DNA of 21,578 nt from Physocladia obscura (Eukaryota; Chytridiomycota; Chytridiomycetes; Chytridiales; Chytriomycetaceae): positions 1 to 21,578 of the forward strand of contig JADGJH010000306.1 of assembly GCA_027596945.1 (NCBI GenBank), in the 5' to 3' direction. The notes under the pieces are model-generated. The model was not told the origin of the DNA. It worked only from the letters and a program-made list of their open reading frames with translations, and made no database searches. This document shows, one piece after another, positions 1 to 10,367 of this stretch (positions within the stretch are counted from its first letter, which is position 1; each line of letters begins with the position of its first letter). A program made the translations under genes and the position numbers.

Positions 1-1547
1 GTTTTTCCAATATAGACTTTAAGCAGCTACATTGTAAAACACTGACAATGACAACAAGGTGCTGAACAAACTAACCACATATGTTCAATATTGACTGCAT
101 TACATGCTGACACAACTTGTTTGTGACAGCAGAAGCAGCAGTACAAGACTGGCTCCTTACTTTGAAAACTTGAGCTATTTTTTGGATCTTTTCTAAAGAA
201 AGCAAAAAAGGAAAATGAAAGGACCCCAAAAAGTGTGTAATCACTAATCAAATGAAATCATGGGGAATTTGAAATGGATTGATTAGACATGAAAAAGGCT
301 ATAAGAAGGCTTTTGAAAACATTCAAAAATAAATAACTCTCTACCCAAAACTACTATCAAGCTTAAGGCTCACAACAATACTTGGCCTTACAACTCAATA
401 ACCAACAAAATAGTTTCTTTCCTTTTAGAATTTCTGATTTTCTAATGTGACCAATGTCAGGTTCCTCCTGTTCTCCCTCATTGCAGTTGCAAGATCATCA
501 AGCAAAGCTTGGTCATCAGCTCAAAGCTGGTCCATCAGCAAAAGCTGGCATCAGCCAAAGCCAGTTAGCAGTGGAGAGTCATTGATTCTGCAATATTTGC
601 ATTAAACAATTGAAACTCATCACTGCAAAGCAATGGGAATAGAGGCAGCATGAACTTGGAAAATTTCCGAACCTTGGCTAAGTCCCAAAAATAGCAAAGT
701 TGCATCCTTTACACTCTGGAGATAAGCAGGATATATAGAATAAATATAAACAGGTAAGTATGGTTAATAAATCCACACAATGTTTTCTCTTTTTCCATTA
801 AGATATTGAGTCCTTGTTCTGGCACCACCAGCAACAAGAATCATTCTCTTTACACTCAGGCTGCACTCCATCAATGCTAGCATCTAGAGCTGCATCATCA
901 CCCATTGCCCTGGTCGCCCGACTGTGTCCTGTCACCTGGGGGTAAACTTCTATTTTTAAGCTTGTATTCACTGTTCCAATCATCAGGTGGTCCAGTCCAT
1001 TTCTGACAATACAAACGCCTCCAAGTCATGGAGAATATGCCATCCATGGGATGGTGCACTAAAAAAGATATCCACTAACTCATTCCACAGCATTGCTAGA
1101 TCTGTCCTGAGTGTCATGGAAGGGTGGCAGGGGTGTACAGAAACAGATGGCACTTATCCCTTGGGCTGCTGTGAGTGCATTACAACAGCCCCAAGTGTCA
1201 CTCTCATGGTGGAAGACCTGCAGCCGTGCAGAGACATCAGTTGAGCTTGATGTACCACTGGCCTTGTAGAGCTGTTTGCATCCTGCAAACAACACACCAT
1301 TTTTCAGAACATCTTCAATTTATTATTTCAACTCCAAAACCTGATGAAAAACAAAATAAACAAATAAGAAAACCCAAAACATGAATAATCAGAAAGAACC
1401 AAACAGACGACCAATAAATAAACAAATATATACAAAATACAAGTAAATACAAATATTTACAGAATATAAATAAATATTTGCAAAGATAATTATCAGATGA
1501 AGTCAAGGAGTTTTGAACAAGCTTGACCATCATGTGAGAATCTCACA
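1..1547. other. AT-rich gene-poor stretch with decayed fragments
   Basis: I see no gene I can support here. Several short open frames of 60-85 codons lie on both strands at 800-1300. On the minus strand 798-1295 two adjacent frames read like a broken protein rich in Cys, Ser and Asp, but they are interrupted and match no family I know, so an old transposable-element remnant is the best guess. Positions 1-667 contain no CpG dinucleotide. A tract at 1325-1460 is A-rich with repeated short AAATA-type motifs. The stretch ends at the 3' end of the minus-strand gene 1548-2415. Confidence 0.5.
496..564. repeat. Degenerate minisatellite, four units of 16-19 bp
   Basis: Four consecutive units each begin with CATCA and contain an AAAGC core: 496-513, 514-532, 533-548 and 549-564. 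Units differ by single substitutions and one- to three-base length changes, so this is an old or slipping tandem array. No function is visible. Confidence 0.75.
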
Positions 1548-2415
1548 TTACCAATGCCCAAACATACGAAATATGGCCTTCAGATTAATGCTTTTGATTC
1601 TGTCAATATTCCATGAAGACTCCAATTTTTCTAGCACTTCATCAATATCAATATTTTTGTCCCCTGTTAAAAGTGAAAGTAGATTCAAGTTGAGTTGAAG
1701 AAAACAAAGAAATGAGAACAGTGGACTTGCTTTTCCATTATTTAAAATAGACGAGCTGTTGCAGTCCTTTCGTGGGCTGTTGACAAGCGCATTCTAAAAT
1801 ATGATTAGGAAACAAAAATATGCCATATATATAGCCAAACCTGAGCCAGAGACTTTTCTTTATTCCAACTGCCTTCGAAAGAGCGCATTTTCTTCAAACT
1901 TTTAATTTGACGTTCCAAGCTTTCTTGCTGATGGGCCTTTGTTTCTAGCTGAAGAAGCGATTTCAAAGAATTCTCGACCTTATCTAAGTAGAGCAGATAA
2001 AAATCAAACGAATGCTCTGGATGTTTGCGGACATATGTGCCGATGTCGATGTTGTGAAGATCCACATTCATTATTTTGATTTTGTCATAGCGCAGGCAGC
2101 CTGGAAACAATTGCGGTGAGCTCTTAACCCCAACATCCTATGTTTTCGGAAAGGCTGTAATAAGCGGGAGATACGCTTTCGTTTACTGCGAAGCCGTATC
2201 TTCTTGGCGTGGGTCTTCCGCCCAGCTGAGTACACCCGTCCATCTGGCGAGGCTGAAAGCCTCATCCAGTGTTTCTAACGACATTAATCCATCATCTTTT
2301 ATTGTTGATATTCTCAAAACTAACGTCCATTTAAATTCTTTCGAGGGACACCGTGCTGTGTGATAAAGAACTTGAGACGGCTATTGTTGTCGAGAATATT
2401 GGGTTGATTGGACAT
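1548..2415 (-). CDS. Unrecognised four-exon gene, about 220 aa
   Basis: Modelled exons on the minus strand are 2415-2325, 2252-2187, 2100-1841 and 1793-1548 (stop TAA). All junctions are GT-AG and phase-consistent, giving 220 residues. The start ATG at 2415-2413 opens a frame beginning MSNQPNILDNN. Intron lengths are 72, 86 and 47 bases; the last has a CCTAAT-like branch site. An alternative donor (GTATCT at 2174) would lengthen exon 2 by four codons. The protein has a basic stretch (GRKTHAKKIRLRS, about residues 40-52), a helical middle rich in Glu, Lys, Gln and Leu (about 75-125) that may be a coiled coil, and a C-terminus ending in IFRMFGHW. A T-rich, intron-looking run lies inside the last exon at about 1665-1725 but is open in frame. 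I do not recognise the family. It is divergent from the metacaspase, with about 700 bases between start codons. Confidence 0.6.
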
Positions 2416-3111
2416 GTCGTATTTCTAATACTGAATAAAGTTCCTTATGTCACGTTACCCTAATGACAGTTTTCGAACACCTCAATATTTTTGCTCTCAG
2501 AAATAGGAGATTTTGAGCCCAATATGCGTTTCTGGTTGCCTGTTTCAATCCCAATTGATGTCCGGTCGTTTCTACAGCTCCCTCCCTCCGTGCATACCTT
2601 CCTGTATACTTTCTTGTGGACTAGGAGTGGGTCCTCCATAGGGAGGCCCAACGGGACATTGCGTTCCCAAATTGTTTATGTGGTGGGAATCGTGATTTGG
2701 TGGATTTGGGAGAGGAGTGGGGGAGAGTCACCTGGTATTTTAATTTTTATGAAGATTTTTGGCTCTATAGGTATTTTGTTTTTTTTGTATTATTTGATTT
2801 CGGTTTTCCCATTCATTTTGTATTTTTGATATTCATATGTGTCTTATATTGTCTAAGCACGGTTTAAATATTTTTTTTATATCTATTTTGGCTGTTGTAA
2901 GTTTTTCTATGATTGTTTTTGTTATTATTTCTTTTGGAAGTTGTCATTGATTGAATTGTGTATTTTTTATTTCAGTGATGTTTATGATTTTTTGTAATGT
3001 TGCATTTTTGACGTTTTTTTCTTCGGTTTTTTCTGTGAGTAGTTTCGGTATGGTGTTTGTTATTTCATTTGTGTTTTTAGTTGTTTCAGCCACGGAAATC
3101 TCGAAGAAAAA
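2416..3111. promoter_or_regulatory. Divergent intergenic region, strongly T/G-skewed
   Basis: This 696-base interval separates the start of the minus-strand gene at 2415 from the metacaspase ATG at 3112, so it should hold both promoters. From about 2690 to 3090 the plus strand is very rich in T and G. A possible 5'-UTR intron is visible, with donor GTAAGT at 2897-2902 and T-rich acceptors ending at 2975, 3080 or 3089. Open frames of 90-112 codons on either strand here have low-complexity translations and are probably chance. Confidence 0.45.
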
Positions 3112-4547
3112 ATGAGCCAGCACAACCACCAACAAAACATTCATCAGCAGTATAACCATCCGCACCACAGCCAAGGCCCACCGCCAGCGCATTCTTTGCA
3201 AAACCCAGTTGCGCACAGCGACTTGGTTAGTGCCTTCTGCGTCCTATTGTTATACTGACAAAGCTGATTGTTGCTAGCCCACCGGATGGATTACACAGTG
3301 GTCAGATCAGTACAACTGTAATTTCTATGTGAGCATTTTTTGGTATAGTTCTGATGCGGCGGAATGCTTGGCTAAACTTGACGTTTCAAATGACCATAGG
3401 TGAATACCACCACCGGCCAATCGCAGTGGACAGCACCGATCGCAGTTTCAGTACCACACCCTCAGCAGCAATACACTCAACAACAATACTCTCAACAACA
3501 GCAAGCAACTATTCCCCAGCAGCAACAACAATCGCAGTTCAGACCTTCTGGCCGAAAGAAGGCATTACTTGTCGGAATAAACTATACAGGATCGCAAGTT
3601 GCACTTGAAGGTTGTGTCAATGACGCAAACAACCTGAGAAACCTTCTGATCCGACAGTACGGCTTCAAGTCAGATAAGCAGAGTATGCTAATACTGACTG
3701 ACGATTCTAAGGACCAGCGATTCCAGCCAACTGGCAAGAATATGTTGGCCGGTTTTCACTGGCTTGTTTCTGGCTCTCAACCAGGCGACCACTTGTTTTT
3801 CAGTTATTCAGGTTTGATTGTGTCAGTATTTTTCATTTTTTTAAATTTTGTCACTTTATAGGACACGGAAGTCAGATTAAAGATGAAGATGGCGATCGAG
3901 AAGACGGAATGGACGACACTATTTGCCCTGTTGATTTCCTTCAAAACGGTCAAATCAGCTCCGATTTGCTTCACAAAGCTCTCGTCACGCCTTTGCCAGT
4001 TGGCACTAAACTTACTGTTATTATGGACTGTTGCCATTCTGGCACAATGCTAGAATTGCCATACACTTATCAGCCCGACGAGCATGGGAAAATGTCGCAG
4101 GTTGACATAGTGAAAGAAGGTGTGCAAATATTTTCACAGGTAAAAGAACTCTTTCAGGGCGGACTATCAGCTGGAAAAATACAGCAAGCTGCCGGTATTT
4201 TTGCGGAAATCAGAACACTGGCTGCTGCTTTTTCGGGAAATCAGCCGGAATCGCAGGCCGGATTTAAACACGAGGATTTTATTGAAGCAAAAAATGAGGC
4301 CCCGAAGGAGGCGTATTTGATTTCTGGATGCTTAGATAATCAGACAAGTGCCGATGCAAAACTTGATGGAAGAGCGTCGGGAGCACTGACTTACGCATTT
4401 TTAAGCATTGTTCGTGAGAATCCACAATTGTCATATGAACAGTTATTGGTACACTTGAGAGTATTCATGCGGGAAGATCGTTTCAAGCAAATTCCTCAAC
4501 TGAGTTGCGGATTTCCAGTAGATCCTCATGCAGTGTTTACTCTTTAG
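3112..4547 (+). CDS. MCA1: Type I metacaspase with N-terminal WW-like segment
   Basis: Caspase-like cysteine peptidase of clan CD (C14B family). These enzymes cleave after Arg or Lys, are calcium-activated, and act in fungal stress death and protein-aggregate clearance. Exons are 3112-3225, 3278-3328, 3400-3811 and 3862-4547 (stop TAG), encoding 420 residues; introns are 52, 71 and 50 bases. The N-terminus is Gln/His/Pro-rich. Residues about 39-68, built from exons 2 and 3 (PTGWITQW then NTTTGQSQWTAP), form a WW-like motif, followed by a Gln-rich linker. The p20 domain begins near RKKALLVGINY. The catalytic His is His194 in YSGHGSQ, whose codons are joined across the third intron, and the catalytic Cys is Cys250 in DCCHSG. 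The p10-like part carries LISGC, DGRASGALTYAF and SYEQLL. All key residues are present, so the enzyme should be active. The first three exons, including the WW half-motif, were resolved by splicing. PHB1 follows on the same strand. Confidence 0.95.
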
Positions 4548-4633
4548 GAGAATTTGTTTCGTTCGATTTTGTTTTGTTGTGAACATTTCGCCCACATATT
4601 TCAAAAAAAAAAAACGAAGTTAAATTTCAAATA

Positions 4634-5722
4634 ATGACCCAACTTGTGGACAGACTGGCACGATGGGCGTTGCCTTTGGGAATTGCAGCATCTGGCCTGC
4701 AGTATTCGATGTACAATGGTGAGTACTTGGTGAATCAATTGCTAAAGGCAAACGAAACGTCCCTAACATATCGATATATAATATTACAATAATGCCCTGG
4801 ATTACATCTCTTTAGTTGAAGGGGGCCAACGCGCGGTTATCTTCGATCGTATTCGAGGGGTCAATCCAGACACCGTGAGCTTTTTGAATTTATTGTGCCA
4901 AACTAAAACAGAAAAATGAATCAAGGTTGGCGAAGGAACACACTTCCTGTTACCATGGCTTCAGCGGGCTATTATTTACGATGTTCGTGTGCGCCCGAGA
5001 AATATTTCGACAATGACCGGATCAAAAGACATGCAAATGGTTTCTCTGACACTCCGCGTATTGCACAGACCAGAATATGCACATCTGCCGACTATTTGGA
5101 AGACTTTGGGGTAAAAAAACCCGTTCGCATCATTCATTATTAATACAAGTGCTCTATGTCTTTTCTTAGAATGGACTACGACGATAGAGTCCTTCCATCT
5201 ATTGGAAATGAAGTTTTGAAAGCAATAGTTGCACAATTTGATGCTTCGGAACTTATCACTCAACGTGAACTCGTTTCCACGAGAATTCGAGACGATCTTG
5301 TGAAACGATCTGCTGAATTTAACATTGTTCTTGAAGATGTTGCGATTGTGAGTGGTTTTTGCTTTAATAATTTTATAAACTTAAAAAACCAAATCAAACA
5401 ATAGACCCACCTGACATTCGGTAAAGAATTTACAACAGCCGTTGAGCAAAAACAGATTGCGCAACAGGAAGCAGAACGTGCCCGCTTTATTGTTGAAAAA
5501 GCTGAGCAAGAAAAACTTGCAGCGATTATTCGAGCTGAAGGAGACGCGACTGCAGCCGACTTGATTAGCAAAGCAATAACGAAAGCGGGGCAGGGTTTGG
5601 TTGATTTGAGAAGAATTGAGGCCAGTAAGGAGATTGCAGCCACTTTGAGTGGATCAAAGAATGTCACGTATTTGCCAGGAGGGGCTGGAAATAACTTATT
5701 GTTGAATTTGGGAAACAATTAG
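4634..5722 (+). CDS. PHB1: Prohibitin-1 (mitochondrial inner-membrane SPFH protein)
   Basis: Subunit of the ring-shaped prohibitin complex (PHB1/PHB2) of the mitochondrial inner membrane, which scaffolds membrane proteins, modulates m-AAA protease and supports cristae. Exons are 4634-4718, 4816-4874, 4926-5110, 5170-5347 and 5405-5722 (TAG), giving 274 residues, the usual PHB1 length. Motifs typical of the family appear in order: an N-terminal hydrophobic anchor (about residues 12-28), [98 protein letters not shown], then a Glu/Ala-rich helix and a C-terminal NVTYLP. The intron before exon 3 ends in AAG, a non-T-rich acceptor, but the reading frame and family alignment fix it. Only 86 bases separate the metacaspase stop from this ATG, so the two genes probably have a compact terminator/promoter. 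No breaks are visible. Confidence 0.97.
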
Positions 5723-5885
5723 TTTGGGTTTTTTGAATCGATTCGTGATTTAATTGCGGTTGTTTATTTTGTCAAACTTGAAAGTTAATGCACCGTCCAA
5801 AAACAGATAAACAGAGAAAGTTCAATATTTTTTTGTTTTGCTGATATCAGATAATTTGAAAATCACTTGTATCTTCAATACACCA
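5723..5885. other. Short 3' intergenic gap between convergent units
   Basis: AT-rich tail downstream of PHB1, facing the 3' end of the minus-strand fragment 5886-6098. It contains a T-rich run at 5828-5840. No gene or structured element is seen. Confidence 0.4.
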
Positions 5886-6098
5886 CTAAGAGATTGGTCT
5901 TAGTCGATATTCCAGGGACTTAGCAACTTCCTGAGTATAATCGAAAACACCATTCGCGCAATTAAAAACTATATTTTTTATATTTGATAATCTCAACAGC
6001 TTCGTCGGAGTATCTCCTATACCCCAAACAAAAACTCCATTGAATTGTATCTGTTCTAACTTTAAACAATGTGAAAATACCGGACCAGTAGTATGTAG
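5886..6098 (-). pseudogene. Last exon or remnant of an unknown protein
   Basis: On the minus strand the frame is open from an in-frame TGA (6101-6099) to a TAG at 5888-5886 and encodes about 70 residues. The translation is strongly protein-like, with LEQIQFNGVFVWGIGD and then LLRLSNIKNIVFNCANGVFD, vaguely resembling a leucine-rich repeat. There is no ATG, so it must be spliced from upstream. One phase-consistent option is an upstream exon around 6227-6165 (reading EQLLDAFVQFEAKFSYLNQL) joined by an intron from GTAAAT to an acceptor at TTTAAAG or GAACAG. I could not extend the gene further upstream with confidence, so it may be a 3' fragment of a dead gene or a real gene with short exons. Confidence 0.4.
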
Positions 6099-6257
6099 TC
6101 ATTGTTCATGAACAACTGGAGTTGTTAATTATGTGAACAAAATATTTACAGGTAGCTGATTGAGATAAGAAAACTTGGCCTCAAACTGTACAAAAGCATC
6201 CAAGAGTTGTTCAGGCCTTTTATTTTGTAATAATATTTAAAATTGTAATTTGGAAAA

Positions 6258-7008
6258 TCTTATAATAATAGAAACCATGAAATTTGCTTTGTCAAAGATC
6301 CTTGTATAAAATTGCTGCTGAAACGGAAACCAATAACCTCAAACACCAGCATCACTGTATTCAAAAATGCCGATGACAAAACTGATGACAAGGGCCCATG
6401 TATAAATTGGCATTTAACTTTTGCATTACATCTACATTCTGAAGGAAATTATCAGCATCAATCCTTTTGATGCTTTGTTTGGACATACTACTGAAGTATA
6501 GCTGAGCATTGCAAAAATGTGAGAATTTCATCAATTAAAAATGATAATAATCCCTCATCCATGAAGAGTAACCATGAAGAAAATATGGAGGATTTTCACA
6601 CATCTGGAACTAAAGAAGAATACAAAGAGTGTGAGCAGCTATTGCAGGATTTGTTTGATTTGGTAATATATTGTACATTTTATTATGATGATTCATTCGG
6701 CAAAAGCATCAGGACATTTGTGAAGAAAATAGTGCCAATATTCATGAAGCAGCAGCTAAAATACTGTCTAAAATACAAAACCAAAAGTATGCAAAAAAAG
6801 CAAGTAAATTATGTTGCATTTCTAGTAATGATCAAGAGGATACACCAAAAAATACTTGACTGCCAATTCATTTGTGTCTTTTGCAGAGTCATACAAAAAA
6901 GCCACAGATGTTTATTTTGCAATTGCTTCTACAAAGATCACAGCAGGTGCATACAAGCTGAGCAATAGGGCATCTAGAGGAGTGTTGGCTCAAACTGGAG
7001 AAGGCTGA
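6258..7008 (+). pseudogene. Decayed coding region, family unknown
   Basis: A plus-strand frame from about 6258 reads as normal-looking protein across two in-frame TGA codons near 6460-6500, and continues to a GAT TTG|GTAATA boundary at 6661-6662 that looks like an exon end. In a shifted frame, protein-like text resumes (QDICEENSANIHEAAAKILS). After a T-rich acceptor ending TTTTGCAG near 6885-6887 a third segment reads ESYKKATDVYFAIASTKITA and stops at TGA 7006-7008. This looks like one spliced gene eroded by point mutations and indels. I recognise no family. Confidence 0.4.
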
Positions 7009-8024
7009 ATTTTGAAAATTCTCAATTAGAAAATGAGTGGAAAATTGCAAAACTAAAGACTAAAAAAACTGAATGTGAGTAAATGCAGTTTGAAAGAGTC
7101 CAAAATATGAAATAAGTTGGCAGAAAAATAAATAAACTGAAATTTTTAAATAAACATCTATCTAATTATGTAACTGAAATCATTTTTATTTATTTAATGG
7201 GGCCCACAAGTATTCTTTGTTAATCAATTATTTCCATTAATACATCATCATCAGAGTTTTCATCATATGAGATAGCAAATAATTGTACAAAAATGGTGGC
7301 AGGAAACCAGCAAAGCTATAGTTTTTGATTCTTGAAAGAGTTAAAAAAGGCCCAATTGTTGCAGTCTACATTATGATTATATGTGGTAAGGATTTTCAGT
7401 TGAAATTCTCTTTTTTATTATTATTCATTTTCATCACTCAAATCCTTCAATCACAAAAATGAAACAATCAACTTTCACCATTTTTTCTAGCCACTTAAGT
7501 TTTCACATCTGTATGTGCATATAACTTCCACTTAATGGCAAAATGGAAATATTGATTTAAATTTTGAATACACTTTTGTTGAAGAATTCTGTTCATCTTC
7601 CATAGCATCAGTATGTGATCACACAGTCAAAACCTCACTCTACTGTAACACAAACTTTACTCATAGGCTTTTTGAATTATTGTTCAGCATCAGACAAGTG
7701 AGTTTCTAAAAATTATTAATAAAAAACCTATGATGGATGAGATCAGGAGCGACTATTAGAAGGGTTGTCAAACACTACAAGTTGAAGATTCCCAATTTTT
7801 AATCAGAACTAAGTGTTGGTAGACAACTTTTGCATAGAAGATAGAGACCATGTCTTGATCCTGGTTCAGTGCAATACAGGTGTCCCATGATTTCATCAGG
7901 GCAAGTGACTGAAATTTCAGCGCATGTCTTTGCCTGTGGCCATACCACCCACTATGCAAGCTTTATGCCTATTTTCTTTGTGATTTTATTTCCATCTTTT
8001 CTCAATGATCAAGATTGAGCCCAG
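7009..8024. other. CpG-free AT-rich stretch without a supported gene
   Basis: Mostly low-complexity A/T sequence with TG/CA-rich words. From 6700 to 7749 there is no CpG. A minus-strand open frame at 7768-7959 (63 codons) reads plausibly in its middle, but has no partner exons I can support. I call nothing else. Confidence 0.5.
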
Positions 8025-8691
8025 ATGGCACGTAACGAAGGGAAATGGGTAGTTTTGCTTCCAGTTCAATTTCTTATTATCAAACTGCGTCATACCGATT
8101 TATGTGTCTATACTTCGAAACTGGCAGAAATGTTCAGTTTTGGCTCGTTTCAATATACGAGTGGGAAATTTTCGAAATTTCAGATTGTCACATGACTTCT
8201 CTTTTTGCAATTTGTTCGATTTGTATAAATGCTAATTTTCACAGATTGACAATGCTCAAAACCTACTGGCGTCTTTCCCGCGAAAGTTTAAATTATTAAT
8301 ACGTGCAAGTACTATCCACACTACTTCCTTCAAGGAGTATTTCTCACAAACAAGATTCGCACTCGTGAACCTTTTTGGGATTTTCAGTTTTGGAGGATGC
8401 AAAGAGAATGACTGTGTTTTGAGAAAATGTATTGGGATTGTTGTATATGTGATTGTGGATCAAGTTTGTGCAAACGCTTGGTTACTGTTTCAAAATAATT
8501 CAGTTACAATGTTAACTAAAAGGGCAAATGCCGAATATAAAAGGCCAACAGGGTATGCCACAAGAAAAAACTGCTCAGACATGCTTAAAACTGTAACAAA
8601 TATCAAGCTAGTGCTGTATGTGCCCCAAAAAATGCTGAAAATACTAACAAACCCAACGAATTCACTGGGCTTCTTTGGTTTTAGTTGTTGA
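8025..8691 (+). CDS. Candidate PEX11-family peroxisomal membrane protein, 5' structure uncertain
   Basis: PEX11 proteins elongate peroxisome membranes and drive peroxisome division. The frame 8245-8691 is open for about 148 codons and ends at TGA. It begins just after a good acceptor with a GCTAAT branch (TTTTCACAG at 8236-8244). Family-like points in order are a segment IDNAQNLLASFPRKFKLL (PEX11 N-terminal GRDKLLR-type helix), SQTRFALVNLFG (compare SxxRxxxRLG), VVYVIVDQVCANAW (compare YxxxDxxxW) and a C-terminal RKNCSDMLK then NSLGFFGF. A start exon MARNEGKW at 8025-8048, followed by donor GTAGTT, joins in phase to 8245; other frames across 8125-8408 are also open, so the 5' exons are unsettled. 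A 51-base in-frame intron (GTATTT to TTTCAG, about 8334-8384) is possible. A 165-codon frame on the opposite strand (8490-8987) is hydrophobic and overlaps; I take it as a shadow, but it is the main competing call. Confidence 0.45.
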
Positions 8692-9110
8692 ATAAGTTTA
8701 ATATGCATTATTTTAAAATACTTCAGGTGCAATAAGATACTGAAAGAACTCAAAAAAACCATCGACAAAAAACAATGTCCTCCAACCACACTCTCAGTTC
8801 GTGTACTCGTAATTCCAGTATCACTCATGAGGTTACGGCAATAACGTAAGTAAAATTGAATTGCACATTTCCTGCCTGCCAATATTTTTTGACACGTAGT
8901 CCCTGTGTGAAATACTAAAATGAGCAGAACTCCTCCATACAAAAACCGGACCTGCGAGATCAGTTTCATCGAAAATGCTCTTGTCAATTGGTGTGAGTGG
9001 ATTTAGTACAGATATTTCCTATTCTTCTAATTATCAGCTGTCGAGGCAGCAGATCTTTCAGTGAAATTTTTCTGTCAAATTTTTCTGTTAAATATTATTT
9101 TATTATTTCA
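8692..9110. other. Intergenic interval between convergent genes
   Basis: Lies between the stop of the candidate PEX11-like gene and the stop of the CFAP119-like gene, so it should hold two 3' ends. The only long frame is the minus-strand 8490-8987 one discussed with the neighbouring gene. A direct repeat TTTTTCTGTCAAA/TTTTTCTGTTAAA lies at 9067-9092. Confidence 0.4.
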
Positions 9111-10367
9111 TCAGGAAGGGAGCAAATTTGACAGTCGCAAAGCTTGTTGCATGAAACGATCTTTCTGATCGTCAAGATGAGCATCAATTTCATCGGCTAT
9201 TGATTTCAGCATCATTGTCACCGTGTCTGACGCGACTTGCTTGATAGTCTCAGGCTCAAGTACATCAAATGGATTAGCCGCTAGCACCACAAGTTCAGGG
9301 TTAAATTTAATTATTTGCGGTAGGATGGTAGAAAAAGCATTTTTAAAAAAGCATTCTTACCAGCGGTACGTTTTTCTGCTTCGACTCTCTCCAGTTCCAG
9401 TCTTGCCTCTACTTCAATTTGTTTGATCTTTGCCTGTTCTGCTTCATAAGTTTCAAGAGTAATCGCTTCAATCAGTGGTGCTGGCGCGATTGGCTCTTCA
9501 ACGTGGACATTAATTGAATTTATTACAACGTTTTGGTCATTTAACGCGACATATTGATAGAGCTTGTGATGTTGAAATATTCTACGCGCTTTTTTTGGTT
9601 ATGGTCAAAACCAAATTCAGTATTTTTTCTTTTTACCCTGAAAGAGCATAATCAACAATTAATTTGCTTTCGCGAGGACCAAACAGATCGTCAAAATTCG
9701 AGGCCGCGCTATTAGCTGTGACTAATGCTTTAAATTTTTCAATTGCTCGAATTGGTGACCCATTTTCAGAATCCGCTGAAGTCCTTCGTTAGGGAAAGTG
9801 ATACTATTTATTGCATTTTCTTACATGTTATTTGTTTTAAAGTAATTTTCATAATCGAAAGTAGTATAGACGTTTGCTGAGGGCTAAATCCGTTTTCTTT
9901 CGCGAATCTGTTTTTTCAATTAGTGTCAATAACCCATTTTGAAAACTTACTGATACACGCCAAAAAAGAATGTCATCATAACACTTTGATGTATTTCTTC
10001 TCTCCAAGCTGTGTAGTTCAAAATGATTGCTATTTTGCTGGACAACGATTTTTTAAATAAAAATTGGATTTTGGTGATATATCTCACTTGAAAGAGTCTT
10101 CCAATTCCAAAACACCGATTTCAGAAATTTGCTCGTGCGTCAGACATAACCAATCAGCCTTTAAAATTCTTTATTAGTTTTAGCATGGTTTTTTCTCATT
10201 TCGAATGTTTCTTCTACCTGATCCGCCGAATCAATCCAGTCAAAATCTGTCGGTTGCCTTCTCAAACGGCTTCCCTGCTTTGAAGAAGCACTTTTACTGT
10301 CACGACCTTTCAAATTTTCTGGCTTAATAATGGCAGATGAGTTTGATTTTTTTGGTTGAGGACCCAT
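9111..10367 (-). CDS. CFAP119/CCDC189-like cilia- and flagella-associated protein
   Basis: Seven exons on the minus strand: 10367-10218, 10158-10088, 10037-9951, 9907-9825, 9775-9637, 9581-9361 and 9280-9111 (TGA), giving 306 residues. All introns are GT-AG, 43-80 bases, and every junction keeps phase; the first has a textbook AACTAAT branch. In order the protein shows a basic Ser-rich N-terminus, ADWLCLTHEQISEIGVLE, VMMTFFFGVYQFAKENGFSP then QQTSILLSIM, LFGPRESKLIVDYALSGIFQ then HHKLYQYV, a Glu/Ala-rich helix, and a C-terminal helix ending LRLSNLLPS. This order of motifs is what I associate with CFAP119 (CCDC189), an axonemal protein needed for sperm and flagellar motility. Two in-frame ATGs exist. 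The upstream one (10454) would add a hydrophobic segment odd for an axonemal protein, so I chose 10367. The family call rests on motif memory, not a search; the gene model itself is firm. Confidence 0.7.

Noticed and set aside
2491..2829. A 112-codon plus-strand open frame, hydrophobic.
   Set aside because: T-rich, low-complexity translation in a divergent promoter region, with no motif or exon partner.
8236..8408. A LYR-motif (ISD11-like) or ISY1-like reading of the plus-strand exons (TYWRLSRES or MARNE).
   Set aside because: It needs a 22-base intron or ignores the long open frame to 8691; similarity is a few residues only.
9111..10367. An SPFH/erlin-like protein, from the Glu/Ala-rich helix near 9361-9500.
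   Set aside because: After joining exons the rest of the protein lacks SPFH motifs and instead shows the LCLTHEQI, FAKENGFSP and HHKLYQYV order.
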